Of a DNA stretch of 5,897 nt, positions 1 through 3,869 are shown in pieces. Origin of the DNA: an uncultured Leptolyngbya sp. (GTDB taxonomy: Bacteria > Cyanobacteriota > Cyanobacteriia > Phormidesmidales > Phormidesmidaceae); assembly GCA_937899365.1 (NCBI GenBank), contig CALBPH010000231.1, forward strand, positions 1 to 5,897, given 5' to 3'. The translations under genes were made by a program, and so were the position numbers. The notes beneath the pieces were generated by a model, which searched no databases, had not been told where the DNA came from, and was given only the letters and a program-made list of their open reading frames with translations. Each line of letters opens with the position of its first letter. Position 1 is the first letter of the stretch.

Positions 1-67
1 GTGCGCAAATGACTAAATTTCTAGTGGGGCGATTGTAGCAACCTTTTTGAAAAATGACAATCTGCTT

Positions 68-111
68 AAAATGTAACGGGTTTGACAATTTCCAATTCCC
101 GCTTACTTTTT
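68..111 (+). terminator. Candidate intrinsic terminator (bulged hairpin plus T tract)
   Basis: GTAACGGG at 73-80 pairs with CCCG at 98-101 and TTAC at 103-106, giving 8 bp with C102 bulged. AAAA at 68-71 can extend the stem onto TTTT at 107-110, with T72 bulged. The loop is 17 nt, which is long. The T run at 107-111 follows the GC-bearing stem on the plus strand, as in a Rho-independent terminator. It could end a plus-strand gene lying left of the window. On the minus strand the same stem is followed by ATTTTAA, so it might also stop the tail transcript that runs leftwards past 476. No energy calculation was done. Confidence 0.4.
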
Positions 112-136
112 ACAAGAATCAATATCTATAGAGCTA

Positions 137-238
137 GGGTGTCCCAACGATTCCATTACCTGGCACCCGAGGCTTCATAAGCCACCCTATCAAGGTTGAT
201 TAACCATACTTAGCATAACCGGTAAATAGTGTGGTTAT
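137..238. other. Cluster of small inverted repeats in non-coding leader
   Basis: Four consecutive inverted repeats are visible. GGGTGTC (137-143) pairs with GGCACCC (162-168) with one G-U. GGCTT/AAGCC (171-175/179-183) has a 3-nt loop. GGTT/AACC (194-197/202-205) has a 4-nt loop. ATAACC/GGTTAT (215-220/233-238) spans the GTG at 231. A fifth pairing, TAGGGTG (135-141) with CACCCTA (183-189), competes with the first two. Neither strand of 1-230 carries a convincing reading frame, and no frame enters from the left edge. This may be a structured leader for the gene at 231, a remnant of a mobile-element end, or chance. No known RNA family was recognised. Confidence 0.3.
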
Positions 239-473
239 CTTGAAAAAAGAACCATTTCAGCTCCATGATCACCATTTCTGTATGAGCGCAGAATCTGAAA
301 GCGCCCCAGTCATCCAAACTCTGCGAAAGGGTGATCTAATCGGGCAACACCGACAATCAAACTATCGAGTTTACGAAGTGATTCAGATCGTTGGTGACCA
401 GGTGCTAGCTATTTGTCCCACAAGTTGGACGATACGAGCTATTGCGACTCAAGAAATAGCCCCACCGTTTTGA
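231..473 (+). CDS. Small protein of unknown function
   Basis: No family was recognised. From the GTG at 231 it encodes 80 residues. From an in-frame ATG at 282 it encodes 63, starting MSAESESAPV. A TTG at 240 is also in frame. No site has a clear Shine-Dalgarno sequence, so the start is undecided. The first 17 residues are rich in Lys, His and Phe and look less conserved-like than the rest, which favours 282. The part from about residue 30 alternates charged and hydrophobic residues (YRVYEVIQIVGDQVLAI), suggesting a compact all-beta fold. There is no signal peptide, membrane segment or cysteine motif. Its TGA lies two bases from the stop of the convergent virion gene. It could be a small host or accessory gene next to the tail module, or a spurious frame; HIP1 sites occur only in the tail genes. 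Confidence 0.5.
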   Translation: MVILKKEPFQLHDHHFCMSAESESAPVIQTLRKGDLIGQHRQSNYRVYEVIQIVGDQVLAICPTSWTIRAIATQEIAPPF

Positions 474-475
474 CT

Positions 476-1120
476 CTATTCGACAATCCACCAGGCATTT
501 AATGTCGTGCTCCCGATAGCTACCGTAGCTGTAAATTCAATCGATTCAATACCCTCGACATTCAGACGAATCCACACATAATTTCCACCCGTTAACCCGG
601 TCGGGTCTCCATTGGCTTTTCTAATCAGTGCTGTAGCGTTTCCAGTCTGGTCACTACTATTGGTCGTATATCCTGCGGCATTGGTTACCTCAGGAAAATG
701 AAAACTAAACGTGCTGTTAGTTCGAATCTTGGTTTGAAAACTATCAAGAGCGGTTGTTCCAGCATTTTCAAAAGTAATGCTGAGTCTGGACTTCCCACGA
801 CAATCAATGGTGGCCACTGTTGTCTCAGTCGGAGTCACACTAACGGATGATGGTGTAGCACCTTCTGCGTAACTTGGACCTGAACCACCTGGGTTTTGAT
901 TGATTCCTATAAGTTCTCTTAACGCTCCTTTTAGTAACGCGATCGCAGTTGATGATCCTGTTTCATCCGTTGCGGCTGGATCAGCGATAGCCCCAATCTC
1001 ACTAGATTTGAATTTATGACCAAGAATTCGGACATTATTACCATCCAGTCCCAAATCTTCGGCTCTAATTTTTAATTGGCCTGAGTCACCATCCAATACT
1101 AAGTAATCGAAATCCGCCAT
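476..1120 (-). CDS. Probable phage virion/tail-tip accessory protein (214 aa)
   Basis: This is the second gene of the minus-strand pair. It starts at ATG 1120, 14 nt after the J stop, with GGAG at 1130-1133 nine bases upstream. Residues 1-38 form a short module (YLVLDGDSGQLKIRAEDLG). Residues 47-75 (DPAATDETGSSTAIALLKG, then a leucine-rich amphipathic stretch) resemble a helix-forming segment that recurs in virion proteins of tailed phages. A Gly/Pro/Ser linker (77-92) follows. Residues 93-214 are Thr/Ser/Asn-rich with alternating hydrophobics, looking like a beta-sandwich and ending in AWWIVE. There is no signal peptide or membrane segment. Its position right after J fits a minor tail, fibre or adsorption protein. 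I infer a virion part from composition and context; the precise role is unknown. It contains a HIP1 site at 939-946. Confidence 0.7.
   Translation of the reverse strand: MADFDYLVLDGDSGQLKIRAEDLGLDGNNVRILGHKFKSSEIGAIADPAATDETGSSTAIALLKGALRELIGINQNPGGSGPSYAEGATPSSVSVTPTETTVATIDCRGKSRLSITFENAGTTALDSFQTKIRTNSTFSFHFPEVTNAAGYTTNSSDQTGNATALIRKANGDPTGLTGGNYVWIRLNVEGIESIEFTATVAIGSTTLNAWWIVE
939..946. repeat. HIP1 octamer GCGATCGC
   Basis: This is a perfect copy of the highly iterated palindrome typical of many cyanobacterial genomes. It lies inside the 214-residue virion gene and points to long residence in a cyanobacterial host. Confidence 0.85.
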
Positions 1121-1129
1121 CAGTAAAAT

Positions 1130-1133
1130 CTCC
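1130..1133 (-). promoter_or_regulatory. Ribosome binding site for the 214-aa gene
   Basis: The minus strand reads GGAG here, nine bases before the ATG at 1120 and directly beyond the J stop codon at 1135-1137. It is the clearest Shine-Dalgarno site in the window and fixes the start of the downstream gene. It suggests independent initiation rather than strict coupling to J. Confidence 0.7.
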
Positions 1134-1134
1134 G

Positions 1135-3822
1135 TTAGAAAATTGTTATCGCAGATTTAGGTCTGCGATAGTTCAAATACAAATTAATATCTGTCACTAA
1201 GAAGGGTTGACTTTCCTTCCAAACTGACACGTTACCGGTCAGATAAACGGTTGCAACTCGGGCGAAGTAAGTCCCTTCAATCAACCCTTCTATTCGAGCA
1301 TTGGTCGCTGTAACAGTGCGAGTATCTGACCATGTACCATTCACACCACGACGATATTGATACTGATAAGAAGATACAAATAAATCACGATTTCCATTAC
1401 TGTCTGTAGGCTCAGTCCAACTAATTTCTAATGTTAACGTTGTGCTTATTATAATGTCTCTTAATCTAACAATTTCAGGTGTAGGAACAACCGTTGGAAT
1501 TGTTATTGGAGGTGTAATTTCTTCAAGCGAAAATCCATTTTCTATTAAATTTTGCTTTTGATCAAAATATTCACCCGCTACAATTTCAATAATACTTTCA
1601 TCATCGGTTTTTGCTCGCATCCCTAAAACACGGAATTCTTTGGAAGCAATTATATTTATGCTCCAAACTCCTCCTGATACCGGTGCGACTGAAAATGGTG
1701 CAGTCACATCTAATGTTTGATGAGTTCCTGGTGAGTTTGCGATCGCACGTTCTTCTAAAATTAATTCACCGTCAATTGGAAGTGTTAATTGCAAATTAAA
1801 TGTACTTCCAGCAGGCAAAATAACTGGTGCATCTAATGTTATTTGAAGCGTTGTCCCAGATAGCACTAATCCTGCATACCGCTGGTTAGGTTTCTTCCAA
1901 TCAAAAATCTCTATTACATCCCCAGGTCGGAATTTAATCCCGAATATACCCATGGAAAATGTGATGGTTTCAGTTTCATATAGATCTGTATAAACCCGTC
2001 TTCGACCAGCACGAACCGCTTGCCCTCTGGATGTGCAACCAGGAGCTGTGAAATCAACTTGACGGATTCCATATCGATCAATCGCTTCTTGAACATCAAC
2101 CGGTTCCATTGCTCGACGATAGTTATCCCCCGGATCATTCCAAACAACATTACAAATGCTATTTCTGGATCGGATATCTGTGGATGCATATTTGAATGTT
2201 CCACTAACTATGTTGGCATTGGTAACCTGACTTACAGGAGATGCCGGTCTATCTTGCCAAAAATAAATCTTGTCTCCACCCCAATAATAATGAGCGTTAC
2301 ACGCATTTAAGAGAAGCTGTATCTGGTCATGAGCATCTTCCGTGCTTTGCATGACCGTGTTACACAAATATCGACGTTCAGTTCCACCAAACCCATCTGA
2401 CACAATTTCATTATTATGAAAACTCAATTCATATAATGATGCTAATGAGATTTGATTTATTGATATCCGATTACCTAATCCAAATCGCTCATTTGTAAGC
2501 AATTCAAGTAACTGCCATGCGGGATCAGACACAGCCTCAAAAGACCGGTATAACCCCATGTCCCAAGGTCCTGAGAAATTTAATCCTCCATCTTCAGTGA
2601 TTACAGCATTTGTAGGAATTCGGCACCGTAACCCTCCAAGGAAATAAGATCTAGAGGGTACAGAACTGAATTGTTCAGCAGCAAAACTTTGAGCGATAAT
2701 TGCACTATGAGGATAATTTAATTTCTGCTCAATAACTTCTGTATAAGATTGCCATCGAACCGTTCTCTGAACCTTAGTATCACTGGTGTCCGGAGAATCC
2801 GATTCTATTCTCACCGTAAACGAATCAATAGTTCCTTCAACATTATTAACAGGAAAATAGTAATCGTACTCGGTGAGTGTTTCAAATCTTGCATTTATTT
2901 GTTGCGAGTATCTTAAAACAAACGGCCCATTCCCCTCTTTAATACGAATAAAAAATGTGACAACTTCTCCTTTGATATCACCATCATCTTCAAAACGTTG
3001 AAGTTGAAACCCTAATCGAATGCGAATAGCATCCATTTGATTATTAATAATCTGTCGGGTTATTGGGAATGTGGTGGTTACATCTTGTCCCACTGATGTT
3101 TCCGATCCAACTTCATCGCCATATCCAGGAATATAAGGTTGTGTAGCCATTCCTTGCCGCCAGTCAACCCCATAGTTCGTAAAATTTAGGGTTCCATCTG
3201 AATTCCTAACTGGAGTATCATCTAGGAAAATATTGTCTCGAATATCCTGCCCTGCTTTAAAGCCTTCAATGGGGCCTTCAGAGATGAGTTCAATAATTTT
3301 AATCGTCGAACGTGACAGAGCTGCATTATCTTGTTCCGTTGGAGATCTACCAGACTTACCACCACCACCGTTGTGAACACGGATACCATGTTTTCCAACT
3401 AGAAACGTGTGGTATTTCTTGACTTGAAGGTTATAAACCGTATCCCCTTTTTCAAGAAGTTCTGTACATTCAACCGGTCGAATCCCTCCCTTTCGATCCT
3501 TTAGAGCCGCATCTCGATTAAGCTTGCCAGCGTACTCAAACGAGTCAAGGTCATCGACATAAAACCAATGATTGGGAGTGGTAGTTAGAACACCTCCCCA
3601 GTAATGGACAGTTAGAAGTCGTTTGCTCTCATGTATATGGGTTGCGAGTACTTCCGTTGCTCGAATCTGCCCTTTGTGATCAAACGCTAGAATTTTCTGT
3701 CCGATTTTGATATTTTCAATGGGTACAACACCGGATGGGGTCCATACCAGTGTTCCAGCGATAAAACATCCACCCCCCACCGAGCCCTTAATTAAGTAGT
3801 AAGTGAGTAGGTCGTCTGACAC
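1135..3822 (-). CDS. J: Tail-tip protein J homologue interrupted by a Hint (intein-like) domain
   Basis: Homologue of lambda gpJ, the central tail-tip protein that contacts the host receptor. Residues 1-18 are a short J-like start ending in a Gly tract. Residues 19-151 are a Hint domain (separate entry). From 152 the J sequence resumes: GGGGKSGRSPTEQD, then LISEGPIEG (179-187), SDGFGGTE (475-482), GCTSRGQA (595-602) and RPGDVIEI (632-639), all recognisable in lambda gpJ. Residues 781-876 resemble a fibronectin type III domain, with only 19 residues after it. Without the Hint part it is 762 residues against 1132 for lambda gpJ, so the distal receptor-binding region is missing. Start: GTG at 3822 has no clear Shine-Dalgarno; an in-frame stop lies at 3832-3834. 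The only near alternative is GTG at 3780 (Val15), preceded by AAGGG at 3785-3789. I keep 3822 because residues 1-18 resemble known J N-termini. Confidence 0.92.
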   Translation of the reverse strand: MSDDLLTYYLIKGSVGGGCFIAGTLVWTPSGVVPIENIKIGQKILAFDHKGQIRATEVLATHIHESKRLLTVHYWGGVLTTTPNHWFYVDDLDSFEYAGKLNRDAALKDRKGGIRPVECTELLEKGDTVYNLQVKKYHTFLVGKHGIRVHNGGGGKSGRSPTEQDNAALSRSTIKIIELISEGPIEGFKAGQDIRDNIFLDDTPVRNSDGTLNFTNYGVDWRQGMATQPYIPGYGDEVGSETSVGQDVTTTFPITRQIINNQMDAIRIRLGFQLQRFEDDGDIKGEVVTFFIRIKEGNGPFVLRYSQQINARFETLTEYDYYFPVNNVEGTIDSFTVRIESDSPDTSDTKVQRTVRWQSYTEVIEQKLNYPHSAIIAQSFAAEQFSSVPSRSYFLGGLRCRIPTNAVITEDGGLNFSGPWDMGLYRSFEAVSDPAWQLLELLTNERFGLGNRISINQISLASLYELSFHNNEIVSDGFGGTERRYLCNTVMQSTEDAHDQIQLLLNACNAHYYWGGDKIYFWQDRPASPVSQVTNANIVSGTFKYASTDIRSRNSICNVVWNDPGDNYRRAMEPVDVQEAIDRYGIRQVDFTAPGCTSRGQAVRAGRRRVYTDLYETETITFSMGIFGIKFRPGDVIEIFDWKKPNQRYAGLVLSGTTLQITLDAPVILPAGSTFNLQLTLPIDGELILEERAIANSPGTHQTLDVTAPFSVAPVSGGVWSINIIASKEFRVLGMRAKTDDESIIEIVAGEYFDQKQNLIENGFSLEEITPPITIPTVVPTPEIVRLRDIIISTTLTLEISWTEPTDSNGNRDLFVSSYQYQYRRGVNGTWSDTRTVTATNARIEGLIEGTYFARVATVYLTGNVSVWKESQPFLVTDINLYLNYRRPKSAITIF
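1147..1170 (-). promoter_or_regulatory. Perfect 9-bp stem-loop at the 3' end of J
   Basis: TATCGCAGA (1147-1155) and TCTGCGATA (1162-1170) are exact inverted repeats around a 6-nt loop. They lie in the final J codons, ten bases before the stop. On the minus-strand transcript the stem is followed by AACAATTTTC and then the GGAG of the next gene. The T run is too short for a strong terminator. It may act as a partial attenuator, an RNA-processing or stability element, or a control on translation of the 214-aa gene. The structure is seen directly; the role is inferred. Confidence 0.5.
1739..1746. repeat. HIP1 octamer GCGATCGC
   Basis: Perfect HIP1 copy within the body of the J gene, in the segment encoding residues 693-695 (AIA). 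Confidence 0.85.
3370..3768 (-). other. Hint / bacterial intein-like domain within J (Cys19-Asn151)
   Basis: The domain opens at Cys19 (CFIAGTLVWTPSG, the block A pattern) and continues with PIENIKIGQKILAFD. The block B motif TxxH is at Thr82-His85 (TTPNHW). Block F is YNLQVKKYHTFLVG (130-143). It ends at His150-Asn151 (IRVHN). At 133 residues there is no room for a homing endonuclease. The sequence is closest in style to the pretoxin Hint domains of polymorphic toxins. The next residue is Gly152, not Cys/Ser/Thr, so it fits type A BIL domains, which are known to splice or cleave without a nucleophile at +1. All expected catalytic residues seem present, so activity is plausible but not shown. 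It sits between two glycine tracts (16-18 and 152-155). Confidence 0.88.
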
Positions 3823-3832
3823 GCTTATAAGC
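3823..3832. promoter_or_regulatory. 10-bp perfect palindrome at the J start
   Basis: GCTTATAAGC is fully self-complementary and abuts the GTG of J in the short divergent gap. It could be an operator shared by the two divergent genes or simply chance in AT-rich DNA. No second copy was seen. Confidence 0.25.
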
Positions 3833-3869
3833 TAAAATCTTTATCTAATAAAATAATTATATGTAATAA
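3833..3869. promoter_or_regulatory. Divergent AT-rich promoter region between J and the M-like gene
   Basis: The gap between the divergent genes is only 47 bp. On the minus strand a perfect TATAAT occupies 3861-3856, placing a start site near 3849 and a leader of about 27 nt for J. The best -35 match is poor (TAGGCA at 3885-3880, 18-bp spacing). On the plus strand TAAAAT (3833-3838) is a possible -10 for the M-like gene, without a recognisable -35. Neither gene has a Shine-Dalgarno site here. ATG-TAA at 3861-3866 is an immediate start-stop just before the real ATG at 3870. The assignment is tentative, since late phage promoters often need phage-encoded factors. Confidence 0.35.

Noticed and set aside
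82..109. TTGACA (82-87) with TACTTT (104-109) as a promoter for the small gene
   Set aside because: The -10 match is only 3 of 6 with 16-bp spacing, and the box lies in the loop of the terminator-like hairpin, over 140 bases from the gene.
169..185. tRNA anticodon-arm look-alike with loop TTCATAA (CAT anticodon)
   Set aside because: The 5-bp stem has a mismatch. There is no matching acceptor stem, no canonical T loop and no D arm at the right distance.
1611..2310. Plus- and minus-frame ORFs of 62-96 codons within J
   Set aside because: They overlap J in other frames, where J has clear homology throughout. Their products look like random translations and have no ribosome binding sites.
3370..3768. 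Homing endonuclease within the intein-like domain
   Set aside because: The 133 residues are fully used by the Hint fold, and no LAGLIDADG or HNH motif is visible.
1135..3822. Reading the PT-HINT-like domain as evidence of a polymorphic toxin
   Set aside because: The sequence after the Hint domain is tail-tip J along its whole length. There is no toxin domain, signal peptide or immunity gene.
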